Shown here: in pieces, positions 1 to 7,878 of the stretch
Layout: every line of letters starts with the position of its first letter
Numbering within the stretch: the stretch's first letter is position 1
DNA from: Lachnospiraceae bacterium
GTDB lineage: Bacteria > Bacillota > Clostridia > Lachnospirales > Lachnospiraceae
Length of the DNA: 14,364 nt
Assembly (NCBI GenBank): GCA_900766815.1
Contig: CAAFWV010000025.1
Location: forward strand, 1-14,364
Reading direction: 5' to 3'
Position numbers and translations under genes: made by a program
The notes under the pieces: model-generated
What the model was told of the DNA's origin: nothing
Databases searched by the model: none
Seen by the model: only the letters and a program-made list of their open reading frames with translations

Positions 1-3000
1 ATAACCGGTACCTGCTCCATGTCAGCCTTCCTTAAGGCTCTTCTGATGAAGCCGATGTAGTTGGTCGCCCTGCAGCCACCACCTGTCTGTGTGATAATTA
101 CTGCAGTTTTGTTAATATCATATTTGCCCGAGGTCAGAGCTGACATTATCTGACCTACAACAATTAATGAAGGATAACATGCATCATTATTGACATACTT
201 AAGTCCCATGTCTACCGCAGCCTTGTTGGAATCGTTTAATACCACAAGGTTATATCCGCTTGCCGACATGGCGGGTCCTATAATATCAAAGTGAATAGGC
301 GACATCTGAGGACAGAGAATAGTATAATCCGAGCGCATCTCTTCGGTGAACTTCACCTTACTAATTGCACTTGAATTAATCTGTCTCTCACCGCCAAGCT
401 TAGCCTTTACTCCAATAGCAGCAATAAGTGAACGTACTCTGATTCGTGCCGCACCGAGGTTGTTGACCTCATCTATCTTAAGACAGGTATATATCTTGTC
501 AGAACCTGTAAGAATATCGCTAACCTGGTCTGTGGTAACCGCATCAAGACCACAACCGAAGGAATTGAGCTGAATTAAGTCAATATTGTCCGTGGTTTTA
601 ACAAAGCTTGCAGCCGCATAGAGTCTTGAATGATACATCCACTGATCCATTACGATAAGCGGTCTCTCCGGCTTACCTAAGTGACAGACGCTGTCCTCAG
701 TAAGAACTGCAAAGCCATAGCTTGTGATTAACTCCGGGATTCCATGGTTAATCTCAGGGTCCAGATGATAAGGACGTCCTGCAAGAACGATACCCCTGGT
801 ATGTGTATCATTGAGGTATTTCACTGTCTCTTCGCCCTTAGCCCTGATATCCTGCGATACAAGCTCAAGCTCAAGCCATGCTTCATGACAGGCAGCCTTA
901 ATCTCCTCTGCCGGAATGTCAGGGAATTCCTTTATAAGCTCGGGCGCTATTGTTTCCTCTGATTCAAAGTTAAGAAAAGGATTCCTGAATACAACCTCTC
1001 CTCTTCCGATTTCCTCAACATTATTCTTGATATTCTCCGAATATGAGGTTACTATCGGACAGTTATAATGATTATTGGCTCCCTCTATCTCATCCCTTTC
1101 ATAGAAAAGCGCGGGATAGAATATGAAGTCTACGTTCTGACTTATCAGCCACATTATGTGACCATGGGCAATCTTAGCAGGATAACACTCCGACTCACTG
1201 GGGATTGATTCAATGCCCATCTCATATATCTTATGTGTAGACAGAGGAGATAATACTACCCTGTAGCCTAGCTTTGTGAAGAAGGTGAACCAGAAGGGAT
1301 AGTCCTCATACATATTAAGTACTCTTGGGATTCCGACAGTTCCCCTTGTGCTTTCACCTGCATCAAGCGGTGTATATCCGAAGAGTCTGTCAAGCTTATA
1401 TGCGAAGAGATTCGGTACCCCATTATCTACCTTCTGCTTGCCCAGTCCCCTCTCACATCTGTTTCCTGAGATATAGGTTCTGCCACCTGTGAATCTGTTA
1501 ATTGTAAGTCTGCAGTTATTGGTACAGCCTCTGCACTTGGACATACTTGTCTCAAACTTAAGCTCTTCTATCTGCTTAAGGTCAAGCATTGTAGTCTTAT
1601 ATCCTTCTTCGTAGTTCTCTCTTGCTATAAGTGCAGCACCGAAGGCACCCATGATACCTGCGATATCAGGTCTTATTGCTTCACAGCCTGCTATCTTTTC
1701 GAAGGCTCTGAGAACTGCATCATTATAGAAGGTACCGCCCTGTACAACTATGTTACGGCCAAGCTCCGTAGCGTCACTTACCTTGATAACCTTAAACAGA
1801 GCATTTTTTATAACAGAATAGGCAAGTCCGGAAGAGATATCTGCAACTGTTGCTCCCTCTTTCTGGGCCTGCTTAACCTTGCTGTTCATGAATACGGTAC
1901 AACGTGTACCGAGGTCTATCGGATTGGGTGCAAAGAGTGCCTCCTTAGCGAAGTCCTGAACAGACAGATTAAGGCTGGTTGCAAAGGTTTCTATGAAGGA
2001 TCCACAGCCTGAAGAGCAGGCTTCATTGAGCTGAACCGAGTCAACGCATCTGTTCTTAATCTTGATACATTTCATATCCTGGCCGCCGATATCAAGGATA
2101 CAGTCAACCTTGGGATTGAAGAAGGCAGCAGCATAATAATGAGCCACGGTTTCAACCTCACCATCATCAAGAAGGAAGGCAGCTTTCATCAGGGCTTCGC
2201 CGTAGCCTGTAGAACATGAACGAACAATATGCGCTCCCTCCGGAAGCTTGTAGTATATATCCTTAATTGCATCGATTGCAGTCTTTAGCGGACTGCCGTT
2301 GTTATTGCTGTAGAAGGAATGCAGAAGCTTGCCATCCTCTGATACGAGCGCAATTTTTGTAGTGGTTGAGCCGGCATCGATACCGAGGAAGCAGTTGCCC
2401 TTATAGTTTGCAAGGTCTCCTGTCTCGACGTGAGCCTTCGCATGCCTCTCATTGAAGGCAGTATACTCCTCCTTGTCTGCAAAGAGGGGCTCCATTCTCT
2501 CCACCTCGAATTCCATCTTGATTCCGGCACTCAGCCTCTCCTTCATCTCATTTAAGGAAACAGAGACCTCTTCCTTGGAATTAAGTGCACTTCCTATTGC
2601 AGCAAACAGATGGGAATTATCAAGGTCTATGGTATGCTCATCATCCAGCTTCAGAGTTCTAATAAATGCAGACTTAAGCTCTGACAGGAAATGCAGCGGT
2701 CCGCCGAGGAAGGCTACATGCCCCCTTATAGGCTTACCACAGGCAAGTCCGGAAATAGTCTGATTAACAACAGCCTGGAAGATGGATGCAGACAAATCCT
2801 CCTTGGTAGCTCCGTCATTGATTAACGGCTGGATATCGGTCTTGGCAAACACTCCACATCTGGCTGCTATCGTATAAAGGGAATTATAATTCTTGGCATA
2901 CTCATTAAGCCCCATTGCGTCAGTCTGAAGCAATGTTGCCATCTGGTCTATGAAGGAACCTGTACCGCCGGCACAGATACCGTTCATTCTCTGTTCAACG

Positions 3001-3347
3001 TTACCGTTCTCAAAATATATTATCTTGGCATCCTCACCGCCAAGCTCTATTGCAACATCGGTCTGGGGAGCGAAATGCTCAAGCGAAGTCGATACAGCAA
3101 TTACCTCCTGTGTAAAGGGTACCTCAAGATGGTTGGCCAACGTCAGTCCTCCAGAACCTGTAATTACCGGGTGAACCGTAATATCTCCAAGCATATCCTG
3201 TGCTTCCTTCAGAAGCGTGGTTAATGTTCCCTGAATATCAGCATAATGTCTCAAATAATCAGAAAACAACAGGTTATTCCCCTCATCAAGAATTGCAATT
3301 TTTACTGTAGTGGAACCGATATCGATTCCGAGTGAATAATAAGACAT
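1..3347 (-). CDS. Giant acyl-CoA dehydratase activase-family protein, 3' end cut by window edge
   Basis: The frame is open from an ATG at 3347 to the left edge, giving 1,115 codons without a stop, so the C-terminus is missing. Two ASKHA-type ATPase modules (BadF/BadG/BcrA/BcrD family) are visible: one starts with GIDIGSTTVKIAIL (residues 7-20), the second with GIDAGSTTTKIALV (322-335). Each has the two cysteine sites that in HgdC-type activases hold a [4Fe-4S] cluster at the dimer interface: Cys125 (CAGGTG) and Cys164 (RCGVF) in the first, Cys444 (CSSGCG) and Cys483 (RCTVF) in the second. A further four-cysteine site follows (C605, C608, C612, C631), then a DUF2229/HgdB-like region from about 665. 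Family members couple ATP hydrolysis to low-potential electron transfer to 2-hydroxyacyl-CoA dehydratases or related double-cubane proteins. The substrate of these ~1,400-residue fused versions is, to my knowledge, not settled. The start is supported by GGAGG four bases upstream. The family call is firm; the reaction is unknown. Confidence 0.9.
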   Translation of the reverse strand, partial: MSYYSLGIDIGSTTVKIAILDEGNNLLFSDYLRHYADIQGTLTTLLKEAQDMLGDITVHPVITGSGGLTLANHLEVPFTQEVIAVSTSLEHFAPQTDVAIELGGEDAKIIYFENGNVEQRMNGICAGGTGSFIDQMATLLQTDAMGLNEYAKNYNSLYTIAARCGVFAKTDIQPLINDGATKEDLSASIFQAVVNQTISGLACGKPIRGHVAFLGGPLHFLSELKSAFIRTLKLDDEHTIDLDNSHLFAAIGSALNSKEEVSVSLNEMKERLSAGIKMEFEVERMEPLFADKEEYTAFNERHAKAHVETGDLANYKGNCFLGIDAGSTTTKIALVSEDGKLLHSFYSNNNGSPLKTAIDAIKDIYYKLPEGAHIVRSCSTGYGEALMKAAFLLDDGEVETVAHYYAAAFFNPKVDCILDIGGQDMKCIKIKNRCVDSVQLNEACSSGCGSFIETFATSLNLSVQDFAKEALFAPNPIDLGTRCTVFMNSKVKQAQKEGATVADISSGLAYSVIKNALFKVIKVSDATELGRNIVVQGGTFYNDAVLRAFEKIAGCEAIRPDIAGIMGAFGAALIARENYEEGYKTTMLDLKQIEELKFETSMSKCRGCTNNCRLTINRFTGGRTYISGNRCERGLGKQKVDNGVPNLFAYKLDRLFGYTPLDAGESTRGTVGIPRVLNMYEDYPFWFTFFTKLGYRVVLSPLSTHKIYEMGIESIPSESECYPAKIAHGHIMWLISQNVDFIFYPALFYERDEIEGANNHYNCPIVTSYSENIKNNVEEIGRGEVVFRNPFLNFESEETIAPELIKEFPDIPAEEIKAACHEAWLELELVSQDIRAKGEETVKYLNDTHTRGIVLAGRPYHLDPEINHGIPELITSYGFAVLTEDSVCHLGKPERPLIVMDQWMYHSRLYAAASFVKTTDNIDLIQLNSFGCGLDAVTTDQVSDILTGSDKIYTCLKIDEVNNLGAARIRVRSLIAAIGVKAKLGGERQINSSAISKVKFTEEMRSDYTILCPQMSPIHFDIIGPAMSASGYNLVVLNDSNKAAVDMGLKYVNNDACYPSLIVVGQIMSALTSGKYDINKTAVIITQTGGGCRATNYIGFIRRALRKADMEQVPV

Positions 3348-3366
3348 ATCTCCTCCATTTTCCAAT

Positions 3367-3384
3367 CCTAGTAATAATACTAGG
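3367..3384. promoter_or_regulatory. Palindromic operator-like site over the -10 box of the activase gene
   Basis: CCTAGTA and TACTAGG form a perfect 7-bp inverted repeat around a 4-base centre (ATAA on the plus strand). It covers the proposed -10 hexamer and reaches towards the expected transcription start of the minus-strand gene beginning at 3347. The position suits a repressor that blocks RNA polymerase. No T-run follows on the minus strand, so a terminator role for the upstream gene is unlikely. The regulator is not identifiable here. Confidence 0.5.
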
Positions 3385-3402
3385 TAAAAAAATGAAAATC
3401 AA
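3374..3402 (-). promoter_or_regulatory. Probable sigma-70 type promoter of the activase gene
   Basis: On the minus strand TTGATT (3402-3397) is followed after exactly 17 bases by TATTAT (3379-3374), matching consensus at 4-5 and 5 positions. The predicted start is near 3367, leaving a leader of about 20 bases that carries the GGAGGAG ribosome binding site. It implies that the activase gene can be expressed apart from the upstream cellulase unit, although no clear terminator separates the two. Confidence 0.6.
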
Positions 3403-3449
3403 GACATATTCTTTCCTATTAATATGGTTTTAGAAAAGTTTAAGATTTT

Positions 3450-3752
3450 TTACATGATTGATAAAAGCGGTTTGTCCTTAACTCTGTTCCAGAGCTCAGC
3501 CTTAGTCTCAAGCATGGAATTAAGCCAGCTTACCGCTTCCTCCTTGCCCTCCTGTGTCAGCGGAAAGGTCTCACTTGTCTTAAGGGCAGCCTCCGTTGAT
3601 ATGAAATTGTAGGGCTCAGGCCATACATTGGCAAGAATATAATCCTGCTCACCCTCACTGTATTTCTCAAGTCTGTATCTCATACCCGAATCGGAGCCTG
3701 TAAAGGGCTCCTTCTTAATGAAATTGAATGAAACTTTAGTAGTGTCTATCAT
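3450..3752 (-). CDS. Conserved hypothetical protein, 100 residues
   Basis: I do not recognise a characterised family with confidence. The protein is small and soluble-looking, with no signal peptide or membrane segment. It has a central WPEPYNF motif (residues 44-50), an LTQEGKEEAVSWLN segment (65-78) likely to be helical, and an N-terminal KEPFTGSDSGMRYRLEK stretch. It recalls short Lachnospiraceae proteins that are sometimes loosely labelled acetyltransferase, but I see no GNAT acetyl-CoA-binding motif and do not support that name. The ATG at 3752 has a weak AAGG ten bases upstream, inside the end of the preceding gene, whose stop is only five bases away. The two are therefore almost certainly co-transcribed and probably translationally coupled. 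No terminator hairpin is evident after the stop. Confidence 0.7.
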   Translation of the reverse strand: MIDTTKVSFNFIKKEPFTGSDSGMRYRLEKYSEGEQDYILANVWPEPYNFISTEAALKTSETFPLTQEGKEEAVSWLNSMLETKAELWNRVKDKPLLSIM

Positions 3753-3757
3753 AATGT

Positions 3758-4408
3758 CTATACCTTAAAAACAGATACATCCGCCATCTGCTTATCAATC
3801 TTTCTCAGTTCCTCATTAGTAAATATCCTGCCCTCTGTAAGCAGAAGTCCGTAAGGGTGGTTCTGTCTGTAGAGCTTGGAGGCTTCGGTTAGGTAATCGC
3901 GCATAAATTCCATTTGCGCTACCTTAAGTGTAACGGATTCTGATATGCTACCGGCGCCTAGAGGAATAACTGCTATTGCCGTCATCAGATTCCCATAAGA
4001 AGAATATTTCCGGGATAGGTATTTTATGAGTCTGAGTATATCCTTTTTATATGCATCATTAAGCTTTCCACAGTCTGAATCACACAGTGCCCCGATTCCG
4101 CCGAGCCGCAGGATAATATATAGCCCCAGCTCAGTAGCCCATCTTATTACCTTATCCAGTCTGTCAATCAGAGCGTTTTTTCCATTGTCATCTGATAAGA
4201 AATATTTACCTGAGACAGAATCAGACAGGGTAATGCTTACCCCGTCTGACTTTTTCTCATCTGTTATTGCTTCCAGGTCGCTTCTGTCAACACTTTCCCA
4301 CGAAGTAAGCTCCGTGAAAGAAGGATTAACATCAGCGCCCAGATAATCCTTAGGCAGACATCTGGCATTCAGATGAATCATGCCATGCTTATCATATAAA
4401 GTCTTCAT
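3758..4408 (-). CDS. GH5-like TIM-barrel protein, short and probably catalytically degenerate
   Basis: The ATG at 4408 gives 216 residues and has GGAG six bases upstream. A longer frame starting with TTG at 4447 lacks such a site, so I prefer the ATG. There is no signal peptide or membrane segment, so the product looks cytoplasmic. The segment DGVSITLSD followed by IDRLDKVIRWATELGLYIIL resembles strands and helices 2-3 of GH5 glycosidases (typically LDRxxxWAxxxGLYVILDLHG). KKDILRLIKYLSRKYSSYGNL followed by MTAIAVIPLG resembles the helix and strand leading to the GH5 acid/base motif NEP. Here that NEP is replaced by IPL, and the protein is shorter than a usual 300-400 residue GH5 domain, so it is likely inactive or repurposed. 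It lies about 120 bases downstream of the GH9 cellulase. The GH5 link is by remembered motif similarity, not a search; an unrelated barrel protein is possible. Confidence 0.55.
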   Translation of the reverse strand: MKTLYDKHGMIHLNARCLPKDYLGADVNPSFTELTSWESVDRSDLEAITDEKKSDGVSITLSDSVSGKYFLSDDNGKNALIDRLDKVIRWATELGLYIILRLGGIGALCDSDCGKLNDAYKKDILRLIKYLSRKYSSYGNLMTAIAVIPLGAGSISESVTLKVAQMEFMRDYLTEASKLYRQNHPYGLLLTEGRIFTNEELRKIDKQMADVSVFKV

Positions 4409-4414
4409 ACCGGT

Positions 4415-4418
4415 CTCC
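4415..4418 (-). promoter_or_regulatory. Ribosome binding site that decides the GH5-like gene start
   Basis: GGAG on the minus strand lies six bases before the ATG at 4408. The alternative upstream TTG at 4447 has no comparable purine-rich site, which argues for the shorter 216-residue product. Confidence 0.65.
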
Positions 4419-4504
4419 GATATTATTTTTGATTTACGAAGCACCAATCAGTCACCGACAATCATTCGCCGGTAATTGGCTGCCTTTATCACGAATCAAT
4501 ACCA

Positions 4505-4530
4505 AGTCACTGTAAATGGCATCAGTGACT
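4505..4530 (-). repeat. Hairpin overlapping the stop codon of the GH9 gene
   Basis: AGTCACTG and CAGTGACT form a perfect 8-bp stem with a 10-base loop. The plus-strand right arm overlaps the TAG stop at 4529-4531. No T-run follows on the minus strand, so it is not a classical terminator. It could be an RNA stability or processing element between the GH9 and GH5-like genes. The gap 4409-4528 holds a further imperfect dyad (ccaat...attgg enclosing accg...cggt) but no convincing promoter. Confidence 0.4.
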
Positions 4531-6913
4531 AATCACCGTTTATCATGGTACTTAGCAGGTATATAAGAGGTGAATTCCAGTAAATTGTAACCTCGTTGGT
4601 CGAATAGCTCTGCTCATTGTCAACATAGCACTTGGCAGGGCTTACTCCCTGAAGTGTGGACTTGGCGAACGGATCCTCTATATTCTTGTTGGGACCTCCC
4701 GCAACCATACCGGGAAGTGCATACTGCTTAACAATTGCAACTCTGTGGTGCGGATGCTCAGTGCTGACAGTACCGTAGCCTGTAACAAAGCTCTGTGACA
4801 GTGTGTTGGCTCCAAGCAAATAGCTTAACTGCTGGTAGGCCTTATTCTTGTCTCCACCGTTCACAGCGACACTGTCAAGAATCATTCTTGCCCTGTTAAC
4901 CACATCCATGTTGCTGCCCCAGATATAGTCCTCACCCAGGTCACACATATATCCGTCGGAATCTATGAAGCCTGTTAGCTCCTGTGCCCTATTCTTAAGG
5001 TGTTCACTGATTAGCTTAACATACTTATCTTCCTGCTTAGTCTTATCCATACGAAGATATGCCTTGTTACCATAGCTGGATACATCTGCCCAGCCATAGC
5101 CATCCTTGACATACTGGTCAAGGATGCTTCTGTAATATTTAGCATAGGTCTCATCACCCGTTGCAGAATAGAGCTCAACGGCTGCCCAGTATCTCTCGTC
5201 CGGGTCACGCATATCGGGATATTCTCCTGTCACAATATCATCAGGATTCCTGAAGCCCTGACCTACAGGTGCTGTCTCAAGATATTTCCATGCCTTCTTC
5301 GCTGCCGCCAGGCAGTCCTTGGCAAACTCAGGCTCAATATCCTTATATATAACCGAAGCCTTAGCCATTACAGCCGCGAAATCAGCCGTCGCAGTATTGC
5401 TGATGGGCGAAAGAACAAGCTCCTCCGTCTCCTCCTCAGGCATTACGAAGCCAGGGAATTCCTTACATGTTATCTTGTGATATACTCCGCCGCTTGTCTC
5501 ATCCTGCATCATAAGCATCCAGTCAAGCTCATATTTAGCCTCATCAAGAATATCCGGAATACCGTTACCGCTCTCCGGGATATCCATTGAATCACCCCAC
5601 TTGCTGTCCCACAGCGAGCGCGCATCCTCATAGGCAAGGAACAAATCAGCCACTGTTACGGCACCGGGAACCACATATCTTCCATAGTCACCCGCATCAT
5701 GCCATCCGCCTGTGACCTTCTTCTTATTATTCGTTCCATGGATTGTTGCCTCCCCTGTATGACAGGCTCTGTGGGCATAGCTTCCGGCATACTTTTCCTC
5801 AATCTCAATTCCACATCTCTGTGTATAGAGGAACCTGAAAGCGTCCTTCAGCAGGTCATTGTAGACCTTGTCGCCCACCTTGAACTCATACGAAGCACCG
5901 GTGGCATCTTCTATTCTGTAGGTTCCTTCTTCCTTCAATGCGGAAAAATCGCCCCTGACTACATTCTCTCCTGCGCCCTTGGAATAGACCTCTGTATCAT
6001 ATTTGCCTTCAAAGCAGGTATCTCCACTCTTTACATCCACAACCTTAAAGCTGTCACCAACCTTAGAGCTGTTGCTCATTGCTATCTTTACAGAATCCTT
6101 AAGGTATCCAACCTGATTAATATTTATACTCACTGTAAGATCCTCCACAACTGCTTCTTTTATACCCGAAGCATCCACAAGTTTCAGTGATACATCATCA
6201 ATTTTTACTACATGCTCTCCAAGCTCATCCTCTCCCTCGGGGGTTCCCAGATTGAAGCACAATCTCGGTGCCGGGTCAGAACCCTCCTCCATGGTAAAGG
6301 TAGTGCTGTAGGTATTCATGTTCTCATCGATATCCTCAAATATATCAACATATGCATGATAATCACCACCGTTAATCTGTATACGGGCCTCAATATTTCG
6401 GGGCTTGTCTGAGCTCATCTTAAATGAGAATTCATATACTCCGCCATTCTTAAGCTCAAAGCCGTCATAAAAGGCCTGAACAGCATAGTTTACATTGCCT
6501 GAATTGGTTATACTTACCTTACCTTCACCTCCGGGAGCCGTGAATACACAATTGCCGCCCTTAGCGGTATAGGTACCCCAGTGAGCCATGTCACTGTGGA
6601 AGTCACCATTATCAAGCAGGTTCTCATTAAGAGCAAAACCCGAAGAAGTATCCGTTTCTTCCGTATCTGTGTTGTCGCTCTCTTCTTCGACTTCATTGTC
6701 CTCCCCGGTATCATCTACAGTCTTGGAAGCAGAATCATCATCCTGCATAAGCTCTGATGCCAGCTCCTCTTCGTTAATATTCGTCACAGTCTCAGGATCA
6801 ATTGCCTGGGCTCCGTCCCCGGCTTCTGTAGAAGCACAGGCACACAGATTAATTGCAAGTGCAACTACCAGAAGCAATGATATTGTTTTACTGCTTAATC
6901 GTTTAAGTAACAT
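4529..6913 (-). CDS. GH9 cellulase, lipoprotein with N-terminal CBM4/9-like and Ig-like domains
   Basis: This 794-residue protein has a lipoprotein signal peptide (KR near the start, hydrophobic core, lipobox LCAC with Cys26 as the likely lipidated residue), so it should sit on the outer face of the membrane. An acidic linker (about 45-92) leads to a CBM4/9-type carbohydrate-binding module (about 97-245), a CelD-type Ig-like domain (about 260-346) and a GH9 catalytic domain (about 350-790). Catalytic features are present: GGWHDAGDYGRYV with Asp406 and Asp409 (nucleophilic water/base), HPHHR at 720-724, and the acid Glu774 in NEVTIYWNSPL. The CBM4-Ig-GH9 order matches clostridial CbhA/CelK-type enzymes but with no dockerin, since a lipid anchor replaces it. 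It should cleave beta-1,4-glucan (cellulose or mixed-linkage); endo versus exo action cannot be read from the sequence. The ATG at 6913 has GAGGG nine bases upstream and starts 30 bases after metA ends. Confidence 0.93.
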   Translation of the reverse strand: MLLKRLSSKTISLLLVVALAINLCACASTEAGDGAQAIDPETVTNINEEELASELMQDDDSASKTVDDTGEDNEVEEESDNTDTEETDTSSGFALNENLLDNGDFHSDMAHWGTYTAKGGNCVFTAPGGEGKVSITNSGNVNYAVQAFYDGFELKNGGVYEFSFKMSSDKPRNIEARIQINGGDYHAYVDIFEDIDENMNTYSTTFTMEEGSDPAPRLCFNLGTPEGEDELGEHVVKIDDVSLKLVDASGIKEAVVEDLTVSININQVGYLKDSVKIAMSNSSKVGDSFKVVDVKSGDTCFEGKYDTEVYSKGAGENVVRGDFSALKEEGTYRIEDATGASYEFKVGDKVYNDLLKDAFRFLYTQRCGIEIEEKYAGSYAHRACHTGEATIHGTNNKKKVTGGWHDAGDYGRYVVPGAVTVADLFLAYEDARSLWDSKWGDSMDIPESGNGIPDILDEAKYELDWMLMMQDETSGGVYHKITCKEFPGFVMPEEETEELVLSPISNTATADFAAVMAKASVIYKDIEPEFAKDCLAAAKKAWKYLETAPVGQGFRNPDDIVTGEYPDMRDPDERYWAAVELYSATGDETYAKYYRSILDQYVKDGYGWADVSSYGNKAYLRMDKTKQEDKYVKLISEHLKNRAQELTGFIDSDGYMCDLGEDYIWGSNMDVVNRARMILDSVAVNGGDKNKAYQQLSYLLGANTLSQSFVTGYGTVSTEHPHHRVAIVKQYALPGMVAGGPNKNIEDPFAKSTLQGVSPAKCYVDNEQSYSTNEVTIYWNSPLIYLLSTMINGD

Positions 6914-6943
6914 GCTAAACCACCCTCATTCCTATTATTTCAA

Positions 6944-7870
6944 TTATTCCTTCCAGTCGGCCTCTTCAAGGTCATAGAAGGTAGCCTGATATACATAATA
7001 ATTAAGCCAGTTAGTATACAAAAGCTGGCCTGCACTTCTCCAGTTAACTACAGGCTCCTTAGTCGGGTCATCATCCGGGAAATAATTAACAGGAATCTTG
7101 GGATTCATACCCTTACCCAAATCTCTGAAATATTCCTGTGAAAGCGTATCCCTGTCATATTCGGCATGGCAGGCAATAAAGAATTTTCTCGAGTCTGTTG
7201 TCTTAACTATAGCCACTCCCGCTTCGTCAGAATAAGCCATAAGCTCAAGTTCCGGAACTGATGCGATTTTCTCAGGAGCAATGCCCATGGCACGTGAATG
7301 TGGTGCATAGAATACATCATCAAAGCCTCTAAACAGCGGTGAGGTCGGCTTAAGCACCTTGTGTGCATATACGCCGGAGAGCTTCTCTTCCCTGTCGAAG
7401 CGCTCCAAGCCATAATGATGATAGAGTCCGGCAAAGCATGCCCAGCACAAATATAGGGTGCAGTGAACATGTCTCTCCGCCCAGTCCATAATCTTAGTTA
7501 CCTCTTCCCAGTATGCCACATCCTCAAACTTCACATAGTCGAGAGGCGCACCAGTGATTATCATTCCGTCATATTTCTTATCCTTAATCTGGTCAAAGGT
7601 AGTATAGAATACATCAAGATGAGACGCATCCACATGTGTGGGGGTATAGCTTGATGTCTGTAAGAATTCAACATCCACCTGAAGAGGACTGTTGGATAAT
7701 TTACGAAGAAGCTGAGTCTCCGTGACCTCCTTGTTGGGCATCAGGTTAAGCATCAGCACCTTAAGCGGTCTGATGTCCTGGTGCAGAGCACGAAACTCAG
7801 TCATTACGAATATATTCTCATTCTCAAGCACTGCCTGCGCAGGCAGAGAATCCTTAATTTTGATTGGCAT
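6944..7870 (-). CDS. metA: Homoserine O-acyltransferase MetA (acetyl or succinyl; specificity residue is Asp111)
   Basis: The 308-residue length and the full layout match MetA, which acylates the homoserine hydroxyl in the committed step of methionine synthesis in the cytoplasm. The triad aligns with the E. coli numbering: Cys142 (LYLCWACFAGLYHHYG), His235 and Glu237 (CHAEYD). The opening MPIKI, the segment RPLKVLMLNLMP and ITGAPL are family hallmarks. In this family residue 111 sets acyl-CoA choice: Gly favours succinyl-CoA, Glu favours acetyl-CoA (B. cereus type). Here residue 111 is Asp, in TGAPLDYVKFEDVAYW. I infer acetyl-CoA use because the acidic side chain would clash with succinyl, but this is not proven. 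The residue before His235 is Cys and the one after is Ala, where E. coli has GHPEYD. AGGAGG lies four bases before the ATG and overlaps the ligA stop, so translation is probably coupled. Confidence 0.93.
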   Translation of the reverse strand: MPIKIKDSLPAQAVLENENIFVMTEFRALHQDIRPLKVLMLNLMPNKEVTETQLLRKLSNSPLQVDVEFLQTSSYTPTHVDASHLDVFYTTFDQIKDKKYDGMIITGAPLDYVKFEDVAYWEEVTKIMDWAERHVHCTLYLCWACFAGLYHHYGLERFDREEKLSGVYAHKVLKPTSPLFRGFDDVFYAPHSRAMGIAPEKIASVPELELMAYSDEAGVAIVKTTDSRKFFIACHAEYDRDTLSQEYFRDLGKGMNPKIPVNYFPDDDPTKEPVVNWRSAGQLLYTNWLNYYVYQATFYDLEEADWKE

Positions 7871-7878
7871 AATTCCTC

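Noticed and set aside
4409..4447. TTG-started 13-residue N-terminal extension of the GH5-like protein
   Set aside because: It has no ribosome binding site, whereas the ATG at 4408 has GGAG at good spacing.
5699..6190. 163-codon plus-strand open frame
   Set aside because: It lies antisense within the well-supported GH9 gene, and its translation has no recognisable domain; it is a shadow of the real coding frame.
6588..6977. 129-codon Ser-rich plus-strand frame
   Set aside because: The Ser-rich composition is the reverse complement of the acidic linker of the GH9 lipoprotein, not an independent protein.
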